Notes: generated from the sequence alone by a model not told the origin. A stretch of 64,000 bases of DNA from G963677445 sp963678275 (GCA_963678275.1 OY782765.1:5580001-5644000), one strand, 5' to 3'. Shown: positions 18,023 through 28,538, counted from the stretch's first letter. Numbers and translations are program-made.

Positions 18023-21000
18023 ATGAAAAATATTATACTATTTAGTTATTTAATAGCTTCCACAATGATTTTTGCCCAAGAATATAAATATTGGGACACA
18101 ATTTATTCTGATAGTGATGTTCTTGAGGGGTATACAAGATCGGAAATTAGTTACGCTAATCAGGATTTACCAGCCCTGTATTTAGCTCAGGCAAACATTA
18201 ATGGATTCACAATAAAAAAAAATGGAACTTACCTTACAAATATTGATGAAATTCAAAATACGCTTCCCAAAATTGCCCAGTTTATTCGCACCAAATATCA
18301 TCAAAACTTTATTTCACAAGGCTGGATAAATGATACTGATATTATTGACTATCAAGATTACTATATCCCTTCTGGAACTTTTAACAATGAACCACCGGAC
18401 CCGGATTTTATTAACTACATGGTCAGTCATGCAATTGAGGGTTTTACTACTCCCGGCCTTGATGATTATGGGAATAGAATAGATGTATATAAAAAACTGA
18501 TATTCACCACCTTAATTCCTGAAGAAAATGATATTTTTCTTACGGAAGAACGATTCATGAAGGATTTCGGGGCAATATATACCGACGCAATAAATTCATT
18601 GGATCTTTCTCAAAGAGAGCTGATTGATGATCCAATTAAACTGTTGGGGCATGCAATTGATATATTCCAAGCACATCTTGACCACATTTCTTATGTTCCG
18701 TTGCCAATATTAAAACTACACCAATCAATGAATATTTCGGCACATCGGATGAGCAATGCGCTGAACCTGATTAATATAGGACAAGTATTAGTGGATGATT
18801 TCCTTTCAATGACAAAAGTGATTTTCTTAAAACTATATTGTATGTCTGAGGCTCGTTTAAGAATAGATATGTGGGGAAGGTTTGTCAATGAAAATGTTGG
18901 TTCTATTGATACTGCAATACATGCTGCATATTATGAAGCTAAAAACGATTTTGAACAATGGGATTCTGAATCATTGCTCACAGTAGTTCTGGATGATTTT
19001 CTTTATAATCCTGCAAATTGGGTGCTAACGATTGAATTAATATTGCCAATTGTTAAGGAGGCAATTAAGTTAAAACTAATTGCTTCAGGCGCAACTGCTT
19101 TAGCAACAATTGTTGGAGCAGCATTTATTGTTGCGCCTATTGCCTATGCTTCGTGGGTGTTTTTGAATGAAGGGGATCAACTATTAGAGGCTGTAGTAGG
19201 CGCCTGCACATTGGAGAGAACTCTTGTTCAAGGTCTGCCGACAATACCAAATAATCAATTGGAGGAAATTCAATACATATCAGTGCTGACGAATGTAAGA
19301 CAGATGCTGGCATTTCTTTACTACGGGAACTTTTACGACAGAATGGAGAATCATATGCCTGTTTTTTCCCAATGGTTAAATCAAATCTGGGGGGGTAATA
19401 TATATGAATTATACAAAACTCATCTGCAAAACCAGTATACTCTTGCAAAACAGTTCTTTATGGTTTACAGGCCGGATAATTTCCCTGTTGAAGATAACTG
19501 GATTCAGTTTTTAAGGGATAGAGCTGAATCCCCTTTCGGTCCCCAGTTGTACGATGGTGTTGTATCTCCTGTTGCCGGTTACACTAATGAATCTTTTGAA
19601 TTCCAGATTATGTATCAAGGATCATCGCCCGCAAATTCAAATTCAATGAAAGTAGTGATTGACGGTCAAGAATTTAATATGGAGCGTATTGATGGGATAT
19701 ATACCACAGGTGTCAAATATAGTTTTGCCTCAATCGAGAATCAATTTGAAGATGGTACCCATGAATTTTACTTTGAAGTTTACACCGGTGATACATATCT
19801 AAGATTTCCGGAAAGTGGCACTTCCAGTTTTGAAGTAATGGATATTAATTATCCCCAGATTTATAACGGCACGATTTCGCCGTTAGTTGGATATAAAAAT
19901 GAATCATTTACATTTAATGTGGTTTATAAGGGGTCCAATCCACCAAACACAAATTCTGTAAAAGCTATAATTGATGGCCAGCCATATAATATGAATTTGG
20001 TGGGAGGTAATTACACAACAGGTGCAACATATGAATATATATCTTCGCCAAATCAATTTAGTGTAGGAGAACATGAATTATATTTTGAAGCATATGAAGG
20101 TGAGAATTATTTAGTTTATCCGGAAAATAATACTCTTGATTTTGATGTATTGGAGCCTGTCGGAGAAAGCATAAGTATTAACCTTGTTCCAAACCCTTGC
20201 AATACAAACCAATTTGTGGATGTTTCCGCAACATTACTTCCTGCAATAGAAGGGATAAGAATTAATTTTGCTCAGGAGCCTCAAAAGGGACATTTTGTCG
20301 GCCCCGCGTATGCAGTCACAAATCAGGCTGGGGTTGCACAGGTAACATACAAACCTGATGAAACCGGAAATGTAAAAATCATTGCATCTGAAGATGGGAA
20401 CGCTACAAACTGGAATGAAGAATTGTTAGTTATCAATACTCCACCACCTCAACAATATACTATTCATATGACCCATCAAAGGCTGGAAGAAATACCTGGC
20501 GGGTATGTTGAATATGAAATATACCTTAGAATTTATGAAAATGGTAATCCCAGTTATAATCACAATATTAAACTTGAGACTAATTTTGGCGTTTGGAGCC
20601 AGACAAATACTCAGACAATAACCTATTATTCCTCTCATTATACTTCCGGACAAAATTTAAAAGCGAATACTGATGGAACGGCTACAATTATTGTTGCAAT
20701 AGATGATGATTTTGTTCGCGATCCTTATATTTTTCAGTTTCAGTTTTCCATTCCACAAATGGAGCCATCGATAATAATTCCTGAAAGCGGAGTTGTAAAT
20801 GTTACATTTAAATCAAACGATGATAAGTTTGCTTATTCAACCTCAGATGATAAAATTAAAATATTTGATTTATCAGAGAATCAGGTTGTAGATGAAATTC
20901 AATTTATTGCTCCCTCTAATAGTTATTCAGAGGAAGCCGGGATGTTGAAATACAGTCCTGATGGCTCAAAGCTTTTGGCCTGTAGTGGTGAGGAGGGTAT

Positions 21001-23653
21001 AAGAATATATGAGACAACAAATTATAACTCGTTAATTTCAGGACGAACCGACTTCAGATTTTATAAATATTCTGAATTGGAATATGATGTCTGTTGGGTT
21101 GACAACAGCAGGATATTGATTTCAGATAAAGATGAGAAACATGAGGTGATAAACGCATCAAATTTAAGTACCTATACTTCTATTCTTACCGAGGATCATT
21201 ACGTAATTGATGTTGATGCTGCTGCCGGTTACACTTTGGTTTCAGAAGAAACTGATTTTATGGAAACATATCTTTATAATTCCAGTTTTTCGCAAATTCA
21301 TACTTATGATCCTTCTGGCTTTGGTGAACACTTGGCTTGCTCAATTTCCCCTGATGGAAGTAAGGTTTTAATATTCGAAAACTATGACCAGCAAATTATG
21401 TATTTGTACGATAACCAAAATTATTCATTGCTTAACAGTTTTGGTGATAACAGCGTTATTAAGTGTATTGATTGGAATCCACAGATGCCTGAATACGTCG
21501 TAACAACCGATGGAAATTCAAAAATAAAAATATGGAATGTCAATTCTGGTTTAAAGCAGTCTGAAGGTGTTTGTTGCTCTATTGGGGAGGCAGAATGGTC
21601 ATCTGACGGGAACTTTGTGGCGGTAGGTGGTTGCGGTGAAATCAGGATCTTTGCGCCATTTGACCTACAGGTTCCAACAATTAACATTAGTTCTCCGGTC
21701 GCGAATTTCGAAACCACACTTGAAACTATTCAGCTAAAAGGAGCAGTATCTGATGACAATGAAGTTTCATATGCCGAATACAGTTTGAATAATGTTTCCT
21801 GGATAGACCTTCCGCTGAATCAATTTGATCAGTTTGATATTGTTGTCAATCTGAATGAAGGTCCCAATATAATTAAAATAAGAGCATTTGATAATTACAA
21901 TAAAATGGGCCAAAACTCTGTGAGTGGCATTCGCCTGACTGATCAGGAAAATCCTGTAATAGTTGATTTGGCAGTAATTCCTTATCATCCGAAAATCGGA
22001 GAAAATATAAAAATCTCGGCAAAAGTGATTGATGGCTGGTCCGGAGTAGACACGGCGAGTGTAAATTGTTTCCTGGAGATAGAACAAACTGAAAACATTC
22101 ATTTTCTGCACCTTAATGATCAGGGAGCATCAGGAGACAGTGTGGCGGGTGATGGAATTTATACAGGTATAATGAACAGTTCTGCTCTATCTGAAGAAAA
22201 ATATTCAGTATTTTATTATGGAAGCGATTTAGCCGGGAATTCAGATACGGTAAATTTTGCCCATTTTATGAGACCTTTTGATTTACCTTTAATTACAGAT
22301 GTTCTTGTGAATCCAGACACAATCATTTCAGGAGAATCATTTACAGTATCTGCCCAGGTTACTGACCAGAGTGGTATTATCTCTTGCAGCGCCAATTTAA
22401 TTTCTGAACAAGATACATTAGTATATCAAATGGCGAATATTGATAGTAGTTTATTCTCAGCGATAATACCTCCTCAGGTAGAAGGAGACCTATATTTTTT
22501 CATCCATGCAATTGATGGTAATAATAATGTTCAGTTTTCTGTCCTGGATACTATCACTTTTATGACAACATCAATTACTAAAATCATCGAAGTAGGTGAA
22601 GGATGGAATATTGTTTCTGCCCCGTTAATTCTTGAAAATATGAGTGCGCACGAAGTATTTCCGACTGCCACCAGCAATATATTTGGATTTGAAAATAATT
22701 ATTTCATAGCAGATTTGTTGGAAAATGGGAAAGGTTACTGGGCGAAGTTTCTACAACCTCAACAAATTGAATTTTCAGGTTTTCCGGTGACGAATAATCT
22801 AATCGTTGAATCAGGTTGGAACCTGATCGGTCCATTTAATGAGACCGTTTCGGTTGAGGGGATAGTTTCAACTCCTCCAAACATAATCAGTTCGGCGTTT
22901 TACGGATTTTCAGAAGGATATTTTATAGAGGATGAACTTGAACCCGGGAAGGGATATTGGGTGAAAGTGACTGAATCGGGAGAACTGATATTAAATAATA
23001 ATTTGGCCAAGTCCTCCGGGAAAAATATTTCAGAAATACTTAAAGATTTGAATTATCTTGAAATAGTTGATGCTGGCGGCAACAGACAGCGCTTATATTC
23101 TTCTTCTATGAATTCTCTATTTTCGGAATTGCCACCACTTCCGCCCGAAGGTATTTTTGATGCCAGATTTTCTGATAATAATTTTGTAAATGATCTTGAA
23201 TCATCTCAAAGCATTATGAAAATTTCATCCGCAATTTATCCGGTTACAATTTTCGCAAAAGGTATTGAGGTTCATATACAGGATCAGTTTGGCGGCAAAA
23301 TAATAAATACCATAATAAGGGATGGAGAATCTATAAAAATAACAGATAAAGAGATTAGTGTATTTTCTGTGAAAAGTGTTGATATTCCCCTCGAATATTC
23401 ACTCTCCAATAATTATCCCAATCCTTTCAACCCCTCAACCACAATCAGATTCGGACTTCCTGAAAAATCAAATGTTAAGTTGACTATATATAATTCATTG
23501 GGTGAGGAAGTCAGCAGATTACTCGATAAAGAGTTGATAGAAGGATATCATGAAGTGGAGTTTAATGCTTCAGATTTGGCATCAGGTGTCTATTTCTACT
23601 CTATTCAGGCGGGTGAATTCAAATCTGTTAAGAAGATGCTGCTGCTCAAATAA
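18023..23653 (+). CDS. giant T9SS cargo with alpha-helical N-terminus, Ig-like repeats and propeller
   Basis: 1876 residues. Signal peptide 1-18 (IILFSYLIASTMIFAQ). Residues about 20-500 look largely helical and resemble no family I know. They include a long hydrophobic stretch near 350-382 (ATALATIVGAAFIVAPIAYA) that is unusual in a secreted protein. Two tandem repeats of about 100 residues follow (from 509 and 613; VSPVAGYTNESFEF and ISPLVGYKNESFTF). Then come Ig-like sequence, a WD40/YncE-like propeller about 930-1215 (YSPDGSKLLACSG, WNPQMPEYVVTTDGNSKIKI), further Ig-like domains, the same GWNL/GYW module as the cargo at 12373 (from about 1523), and a sorting domain from about 1794 ending SVKKMLLLK. 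Possibly regulated by the neighbouring sigma54 activator. Function unknown. Confidence 0.88.
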   Translation: MKNIILFSYLIASTMIFAQEYKYWDTIYSDSDVLEGYTRSEISYANQDLPALYLAQANINGFTIKKNGTYLTNIDEIQNTLPKIAQFIRTKYHQNFISQGWINDTDIIDYQDYYIPSGTFNNEPPDPDFINYMVSHAIEGFTTPGLDDYGNRIDVYKKLIFTTLIPEENDIFLTEERFMKDFGAIYTDAINSLDLSQRELIDDPIKLLGHAIDIFQAHLDHISYVPLPILKLHQSMNISAHRMSNALNLINIGQVLVDDFLSMTKVIFLKLYCMSEARLRIDMWGRFVNENVGSIDTAIHAAYYEAKNDFEQWDSESLLTVVLDDFLYNPANWVLTIELILPIVKEAIKLKLIASGATALATIVGAAFIVAPIAYASWVFLNEGDQLLEAVVGACTLERTLVQGLPTIPNNQLEEIQYISVLTNVRQMLAFLYYGNFYDRMENHMPVFSQWLNQIWGGNIYELYKTHLQNQYTLAKQFFMVYRPDNFPVEDNWIQFLRDRAESPFGPQLYDGVVSPVAGYTNESFEFQIMYQGSSPANSNSMKVVIDGQEFNMERIDGIYTTGVKYSFASIENQFEDGTHEFYFEVYTGDTYLRFPESGTSSFEVMDINYPQIYNGTISPLVGYKNESFTFNVVYKGSNPPNTNSVKAIIDGQPYNMNLVGGNYTTGATYEYISSPNQFSVGEHELYFEAYEGENYLVYPENNTLDFDVLEPVGESISINLVPNPCNTNQFVDVSATLLPAIEGIRINFAQEPQKGHFVGPAYAVTNQAGVAQVTYKPDETGNVKIIASEDGNATNWNEELLVINTPPPQQYTIHMTHQRLEEIPGGYVEYEIYLRIYENGNPSYNHNIKLETNFGVWSQTNTQTITYYSSHYTSGQNLKANTDGTATIIVAIDDDFVRDPYIFQFQFSIPQMEPSIIIPESGVVNVTFKSNDDKFAYSTSDDKIKIFDLSENQVVDEIQFIAPSNSYSEEAGMLKYSPDGSKLLACSGEEGIRIYETTNYNSLISGRTDFRFYKYSELEYDVCWVDNSRILISDKDEKHEVINASNLSTYTSILTEDHYVIDVDAAAGYTLVSEETDFMETYLYNSSFSQIHTYDPSGFGEHLACSISPDGSKVLIFENYDQQIMYLYDNQNYSLLNSFGDNSVIKCIDWNPQMPEYVVTTDGNSKIKIWNVNSGLKQSEGVCCSIGEAEWSSDGNFVAVGGCGEIRIFAPFDLQVPTINISSPVANFETTLETIQLKGAVSDDNEVSYAEYSLNNVSWIDLPLNQFDQFDIVVNLNEGPNIIKIRAFDNYNKMGQNSVSGIRLTDQENPVIVDLAVIPYHPKIGENIKISAKVIDGWSGVDTASVNCFLEIEQTENIHFLHLNDQGASGDSVAGDGIYTGIMNSSALSEEKYSVFYYGSDLAGNSDTVNFAHFMRPFDLPLITDVLVNPDTIISGESFTVSAQVTDQSGIISCSANLISEQDTLVYQMANIDSSLFSAIIPPQVEGDLYFFIHAIDGNNNVQFSVLDTITFMTTSITKIIEVGEGWNIVSAPLILENMSAHEVFPTATSNIFGFENNYFIADLLENGKGYWAKFLQPQQIEFSGFPVTNNLIVESGWNLIGPFNETVSVEGIVSTPPNIISSAFYGFSEGYFIEDELEPGKGYWVKVTESGELILNNNLAKSSGKNISEILKDLNYLEIVDAGGNRQRLYSSSMNSLFSELPPLPPEGIFDARFSDNNFVNDLESSQSIMKISSAIYPVTIFAKGIEVHIQDQFGGKIINTIIRDGESIKITDKEISVFSVKSVDIPLEYSLSNNYPNPFNPSTTIRFGLPEKSNVKLTIYNSLGEEVSRLLDKELIEGYHEVEFNASDLASGVYFYSIQAGEFKSVKKMLLLK

Positions 23654-23666
23654 AAAAAAATTCCAT

Positions 23667-23697
23667 AGCCCCGCATTAATTTTTGCGGGGCTCTTTT
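23667..23697 (+). terminator. Rho-independent terminator
   Basis: Perfect 8-bp stem AGCCCCGC / GCGGGGCT with a 10-nt loop followed by CTTTT, 14 bp after the giant cargo gene. Confidence 0.88.
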
Positions 23698-23758
23698 AAT
23701 TTAATTATTCCGTAATTTTATGTTTCAAAAAAGCAGCAGGTTTACAAAAACTATATTT

Positions 23759-25927
23759 ATGAAGCATAACAAAATTATTCTATTTTTCTTTTTTTGCTCA
23801 CTTCTGACTTTCGCCCAAAACCGCTATGAGTTCAGGGCGAAAATGACTAATACCGGGTTTGAAGTTGATGAGGTGAATTTTTTTCCTGACGCGGATACTC
23901 TGCTGGTATGGTTTTCAAATAAAGAAGATAACTGTGAAATCCGTTTTTCGGATGAAAATTATTATGTAAAGGAAGTAGTCAATTTTAGCGGTACCGCTAA
24001 GCTGAATTCAAATTATCTGATCGCGGATCTTGATTATGACGGGCTGGACGAAATTGTTTTTGTCGTTTCCGAAAGCTTTCATATGGAATTGCGGGTTCTT
24101 GATCTGGATGCCGAAAATAAGATCATTCAAAAAAAAATAGCGGGCTTTGAAACTGATGATGAACATTATAATGGCAGTATATCATTTGCCTTATCAGATA
24201 GTATATTGGTAATAGCTTATTCAACTTTTTTCCCGAAGAGGAAAGCTTCAAGAGGTATCTATTCAGTGAACCGAAGAGATTATTCGGTTAACTGGTATTA
24301 TCCCACTGCCGAATATATCGATAAGAACATTCAGATAATGCATGGAGCAAATGAGGAAATAATTCTATTCGGAACCGCGGGAGTTTCGAACGGGCTGCAT
24401 GCTTCAGACGGGGTTTTTTACACGTATGAAGATGATATTTTGTTCAGAGGGAAACGATTTGGAAATGTTACGGAAAAAAATATTCCGGTTGTCTATTCGG
24501 GAAATTCAGCGGATTCGGCGGCTTCAGTATATGCTCTCAATATGGAAGGGAAACTGTTATGGAGAAAGAAAATAGGAGGATCGAGCGTTTGGGCAAAAAC
24601 TGAAAAAATTGTTATTAACGGAAAGGAATTTGCGGCTACAGCGCCACTCAGGAGAAAAGATGCCGAAAGTAAATATGATACACTATATATTTTTAATCCT
24701 GATAACGGAGCTCTCTTTGGTAAATATTCTTTAACCGGCAGATTAAAGCAGCTTTTTAAAGGAGGGGATAATTTATGGATGGTTATGAAGGGTAAGGAGA
24801 TACTAAAATTTGATACAAAAAATAAGATTGTTAATAGCTGTATAAAAGATGACAGGATTGTTGAAATTTTCGATTATTTCGGTGAGGATGAAAAGTTTGT
24901 ATTTTATTATCTCATTGAGGGAGTCGGAGTGGCAGGTGATGATTATGGTGTGCATTCTGTTTTGATGAGGGATGGCCTTTTTAAGTATCTTCCATCATTA
25001 AAACTGTTGAGTTATATTCATTTTGACAGGAGGGCTATCACATTATATTCTCTTGAGGAAGTTCCCTGGCTTTTGAGGCAGAGCGCCACAACATACCTGG
25101 TTATTACAGGGATTGTTTTGTCATTTTTTATATTCGCCCTGGTAATGTGGCTGGTTCAGATAAGGAAAAGTCACAACGCTATATCGGTAAAAAATATTCA
25201 GCTCGAAGAGAAACAGGAGAATATCGACAAACTTACCGCGGACCTTGTGCATAGTGAAAAACTTGCGATGCTGGGTATGGTAATAGGGTCAATAGCTCAT
25301 GAGATAAACAGCCCTCTCGGTGCGGTAAGCAATGGAATAAAGAGGGGAATAAAACATCTTGATGATATAGAACTGAGCAATAAAAATTTTGATCTCGCGC
25401 TGAAAGCCGCAGATAAATGTAAATTGCTGGTAGATAAACTGCTTTACAGTATCCAGAAAAAAGGGGAGCACTTTGGAAGCGCTAACCTTCCGGAAGCCTG
25501 GAATGAATGGTATTATATTTACGGGAACAGGTTTGAGATGAATGATGTCATCCTTGATGTTAATATCCCTGATGATATCAATGTAAGCATCAACGTATCA
25601 GATTTGCACCAGGCTTTGAGTAATATCCTTATGAACTCACTTGAGTCGGTTCTTGGCGCCGGGAAGAGTGAAAAAAAAATCAATATTGTGGCGAAAATTG
25701 AAGAGGGGGGGTGTTATATCAGGATCGAAGATAATGGGGGTGGATTCCCCGGAGAAGTGCTCAGCAATCCTGTAACACCTTTCCATACAATCGGCAAAGG
25801 GGAGAAAGGTACCGGGCTCGGCTTGTGGCTGGTAAAAAACATTGTGGATAATCATGGCGGACAGATAAAATTCGGTAATACCGGGGATGGCGCTTTTGTA
25901 GAATTGATTTTAAAAACAACAGCTTAA
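23759..25927 (+). CDS. NtrB-like sensor histidine kinase with periplasmic propeller domain
   Basis: I prefer the ATG at 23759 because a signal peptide starts there (IILFFFFCSLLTFAQ). An in-frame ATG at 23720 adds 13 residues. Residues about 20-440 are periplasmic and beta-rich, with FG-GAP/propeller-like strands (NYLIADLDYDGLDEIVFV). One membrane segment lies near 440-465 (YLVITGIVLSFFIFALVMWL), then a coiled coil. The kinase has His514 in GSIAHEINSPLGAVSNG, and an ATPase domain with NILMNSLES, DNGGGFPG and GTGLGLWLVKNI. HisKA of this type usually partners NtrC-class regulators; the one at 17810-16401 is the nearest. Followed by a strong terminator. Confidence 0.9.
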   Translation: MKHNKIILFFFFCSLLTFAQNRYEFRAKMTNTGFEVDEVNFFPDADTLLVWFSNKEDNCEIRFSDENYYVKEVVNFSGTAKLNSNYLIADLDYDGLDEIVFVVSESFHMELRVLDLDAENKIIQKKIAGFETDDEHYNGSISFALSDSILVIAYSTFFPKRKASRGIYSVNRRDYSVNWYYPTAEYIDKNIQIMHGANEEIILFGTAGVSNGLHASDGVFYTYEDDILFRGKRFGNVTEKNIPVVYSGNSADSAASVYALNMEGKLLWRKKIGGSSVWAKTEKIVINGKEFAATAPLRRKDAESKYDTLYIFNPDNGALFGKYSLTGRLKQLFKGGDNLWMVMKGKEILKFDTKNKIVNSCIKDDRIVEIFDYFGEDEKFVFYYLIEGVGVAGDDYGVHSVLMRDGLFKYLPSLKLLSYIHFDRRAITLYSLEEVPWLLRQSATTYLVITGIVLSFFIFALVMWLVQIRKSHNAISVKNIQLEEKQENIDKLTADLVHSEKLAMLGMVIGSIAHEINSPLGAVSNGIKRGIKHLDDIELSNKNFDLALKAADKCKLLVDKLLYSIQKKGEHFGSANLPEAWNEWYYIYGNRFEMNDVILDVNIPDDINVSINVSDLHQALSNILMNSLESVLGAGKSEKKINIVAKIEEGGCYIRIEDNGGGFPGEVLSNPVTPFHTIGKGEKGTGLGLWLVKNIVDNHGGQIKFGNTGDGAFVELILKTTA

Positions 25928-25936
25928 AAACAGGCT

Positions 25937-25967
25937 TCCCCCGGCTGTTTTACCGGGGGGGATTTTT
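25937..25967. terminator. bidirectional Rho-independent terminator
   Basis: Stem TCCCCCGG / CCGGGGGGGA around loop CTGTTTTA, followed by ATTTTT. It lies between the convergent kinase and ABC permease genes. Confidence 0.8.
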
Positions 25968-25990
25968 ATTGTAATTTTGTTTCCTGTTCC

Positions 25991-28405
25991 TCACTCATCC
26001 CTCAAGCTGACAGCGGGGTTTACGAGGGCGGTTTTGATTGTCTGCCAGGAGATTGTGGCGAGGGTGATGGCGGCTACAATGAGCAGGGGGATAAGGAAAA
26101 AGTGGATTCCTACCGGTACTTTCATCGCGAAATCTTTCAACCAGATTACCGAGGCGTAATAGGCGGCGGGGAAAGTAAAAATGAATGAAATAACGAGGAT
26201 GATAAAAAAGTCTTTCGCGAGCAGGGTTGTGAGTTCGTGAATCCCCGCGCCGAGGACTTTGCGAATGCCGATCTCTTTTGTGCGCTGTGCGGCGCTGAAG
26301 GCTGAGAGTCCGAATATGCCGAGAGAGGTGATGAATATCGCCAGGAATGAAAAGAGAAGGAAAACTTCTCCGAAGAGTTCATCGGACTTATACTGCTGGT
26401 TGTAATATTCATCCATAAAATAATATTCAAAGGGACTTTCGGGGTAGAATTCGCTATAGGTTTCTTCAACGGCTCCCACTACACCGGCGATATCGGCGCT
26501 GTTGATTTTCATGGCGTAAACTCCGAGTGTTCTCAGCCCGTGAGGCATAAAACGGAAAAGATGCGGCTCGAATTCCTCTTTAAGCGACTGCTGGTGGTAA
26601 TCTTTCACGACTCCCACAATCTTATAAACTTTATCCCAGTATTGCACCTGCTGCCCGACAGCCTCAGAGGGAGATTCAAATCCCATCCATTCGGCGGCGG
26701 TTTCATTCATGAGCAGCGCCATATTATCGGAAGGATATTCTTTCGAGAAATTGCGCCCGGCTATTATCTCAAGACCGAAGAGATCGGCGTAATCATAGTC
26801 GACGCCTACTATCTGGTAATTTTTTGATTGTGATATATCCTCTCCATATTTGTATATGCCGCCGGCGTCCCAGAGTATCTGCCTGCCTGGTGTTTCCGAA
26901 CCAACACATATTTTTTCGAGACCGGAGATCGAGAGCATCTTCTGTTTGAATGTTTCATTCCGGGTTTCGAAGTTTTCTCCTTTCACCCGGGGCAGTTTTA
27001 CCACGAGTGTCTGTTCGGAATCGAAGCCGGTGTCGCCGGTTTTCATGAAGTTTATCTGGCTGTAGATTATATAGGTCGCGATAATGAGAAAAAGGGCCAT
27101 AACAAACTGGAATGAAACCAGGATTTTCCTCAGCCGCATTCCTGAAGAGGTATTGGCAAATTTCCCTTTTAACACTTTTGAGGGCTCATAACGTGAAATT
27201 ATCAGCACGGGGTATAAACCGGAGAACAGCACACCCAGAATAAATATCACCGGAAGCAGAATATGGAACCAGCTTTCCCCGAAAGGATTTGTCCCCGCGG
27301 GCATTCCTGTAAGCTGGTTGAATGATGGCAGAAAGAGGAGCACAAGCAGAATTGAAATTACAAGCGCCAAAAGATTCACCAGTAAAGTTTCGGTAAAGAG
27401 CTGCGCCATAACATGGCCCCGGGAAGCTCCTGCTACTTTTCGAAGGCCAATCTCTTTCGCGCGGTTAAGGGAGCGGGCTGTAGTAAGGTTTATATAATTT
27501 ACCCAGGCGATAACAAGTATGAATAACGCGGTTATCAATAAAATATTTACCGACTGAGCGCTTCCATTCACTTCATATTCCTGCATAAAATGTGAGGAAA
27601 GGTGAATATCTTTTACCGGCTGAAGGGGGAGCAGCATTTCCATTTTGTATTGTTTCAGGACTTCGCCAAATTCCCGGTCAACGAGAGCGGCGAGCTCCTC
27701 CCGCAGTTTTTCGGGCGACTCGCCATCTTTGATCGTAAGGTATGTGAAAAATCCTGTTTCACCCCAGGATCCGATTCTTTGCGGGCCATAGATATCCTCC
27801 AGATTTGGGAATGAGAGGAGTATGTCGCATTTAAGATGTGAGTTTTGGGGCATATCTTCATATACGCCGGTGATCGTATAATCGGTTTTGTTGTCAATGC
27901 TGAATACTTTGCCCACGGGATTTTCTTTACCGAAGTATTTTTCCGCGGCTGATTTTGAGAAGAAGGCAGTATTTGGTTTAACCAGCCCTTTCACCGGGTC
28001 TCCTTCCAAAAAATTGAAGCTTATCAGTTTGAAAAAGTCCGGTTCGGCAAAAAACATCCGGTCTTCGATATATTTATTTTCTTCATACATAACAGAGGCC
28101 CGGTACTTGAATATCCTCGCGATATCTTCCACCTGTGTGAAGTTATCCCTGATTCTCACAGCCGCCGGGGGACAGCATGAGGCAAAACGCACTGCCTCGC
28201 CGTTTTCACTTATTCTTTCATAACGCAGGCGGTAAAGCCGCTCGGGGTTGTCGTGCTGTGTATCGTAACTCCTCTCATAAAACACAAATGTGAGCAGTAG
28301 GATGCTTACAGCCATGCCGGCCGAAAGACCCGCTATATTGATAAATGAGAATACTTTGTACTTCATGAAGTTTCGGAGGGCGGTAGTGAGGAAATTTTTA
28401 AACAT
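25991..28405 (-). CDS. MacB/FtsX-type ABC transporter permease
   Basis: 804 residues with the Bacteroidota-type double layout. It starts MFKNFLTTALRNFMKYKVFSFINIAGLSAGM (read as MFKNFLTTALRNFMKYK, then VFSFINIAGLSAGM), then a large periplasmic MacB core domain and an FtsX domain with RSLNRAKEIGLRKVAGASRG. A second core follows, and an FtsX domain with AAQRTKEIGIRKVLGAG near 690. About eight membrane segments. Such permeases dimerise with a MacB-like ATPase to move substrates or mechanically couple periplasmic events. No ATPase gene is next to it. Substrate unknown. Confidence 0.92.
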   Translation of the reverse strand: MFKNFLTTALRNFMKYKVFSFINIAGLSAGMAVSILLLTFVFYERSYDTQHDNPERLYRLRYERISENGEAVRFASCCPPAAVRIRDNFTQVEDIARIFKYRASVMYEENKYIEDRMFFAEPDFFKLISFNFLEGDPVKGLVKPNTAFFSKSAAEKYFGKENPVGKVFSIDNKTDYTITGVYEDMPQNSHLKCDILLSFPNLEDIYGPQRIGSWGETGFFTYLTIKDGESPEKLREELAALVDREFGEVLKQYKMEMLLPLQPVKDIHLSSHFMQEYEVNGSAQSVNILLITALFILVIAWVNYINLTTARSLNRAKEIGLRKVAGASRGHVMAQLFTETLLVNLLALVISILLVLLFLPSFNQLTGMPAGTNPFGESWFHILLPVIFILGVLFSGLYPVLIISRYEPSKVLKGKFANTSSGMRLRKILVSFQFVMALFLIIATYIIYSQINFMKTGDTGFDSEQTLVVKLPRVKGENFETRNETFKQKMLSISGLEKICVGSETPGRQILWDAGGIYKYGEDISQSKNYQIVGVDYDYADLFGLEIIAGRNFSKEYPSDNMALLMNETAAEWMGFESPSEAVGQQVQYWDKVYKIVGVVKDYHQQSLKEEFEPHLFRFMPHGLRTLGVYAMKINSADIAGVVGAVEETYSEFYPESPFEYYFMDEYYNQQYKSDELFGEVFLLFSFLAIFITSLGIFGLSAFSAAQRTKEIGIRKVLGAGIHELTTLLAKDFFIILVISFIFTFPAAYYASVIWLKDFAMKVPVGIHFFLIPLLIVAAITLATISWQTIKTALVNPAVSLRDE

Positions 28406-28494
28406 AGTTTTCCCGGCGTCTGGTTAGAAAACTTTTTAGACGTGTGATGAGCCGGGAAGGTTTTTTGAAGGGAAGTAAAGTAAAAATTTTCTTG

Positions 28495-28538
28495 TATACT
28501 CGAAGAAATATGGCTATATTCAGATATCTTCGAGTATA
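28495..28538. repeat. inverted repeat upstream of first AAA/DUF4143 gene
   Basis: Arms TATACTCGAAGA (28495-28506) and TCTTCGAGTATA (28527-28538) are perfect 12-bp inverted repeats 20 bp apart, centred about 45 bp before the start codon. Fits an operator or an RNA hairpin in the leader. The CTCGA core recurs in the repeats before the second ATPase gene. Confidence 0.8.

Noticed and set aside
25991..28405. Complete ABC exporter
   Set aside because: Only the permease is present; no ATP-binding or membrane-fusion gene is adjacent on either side.
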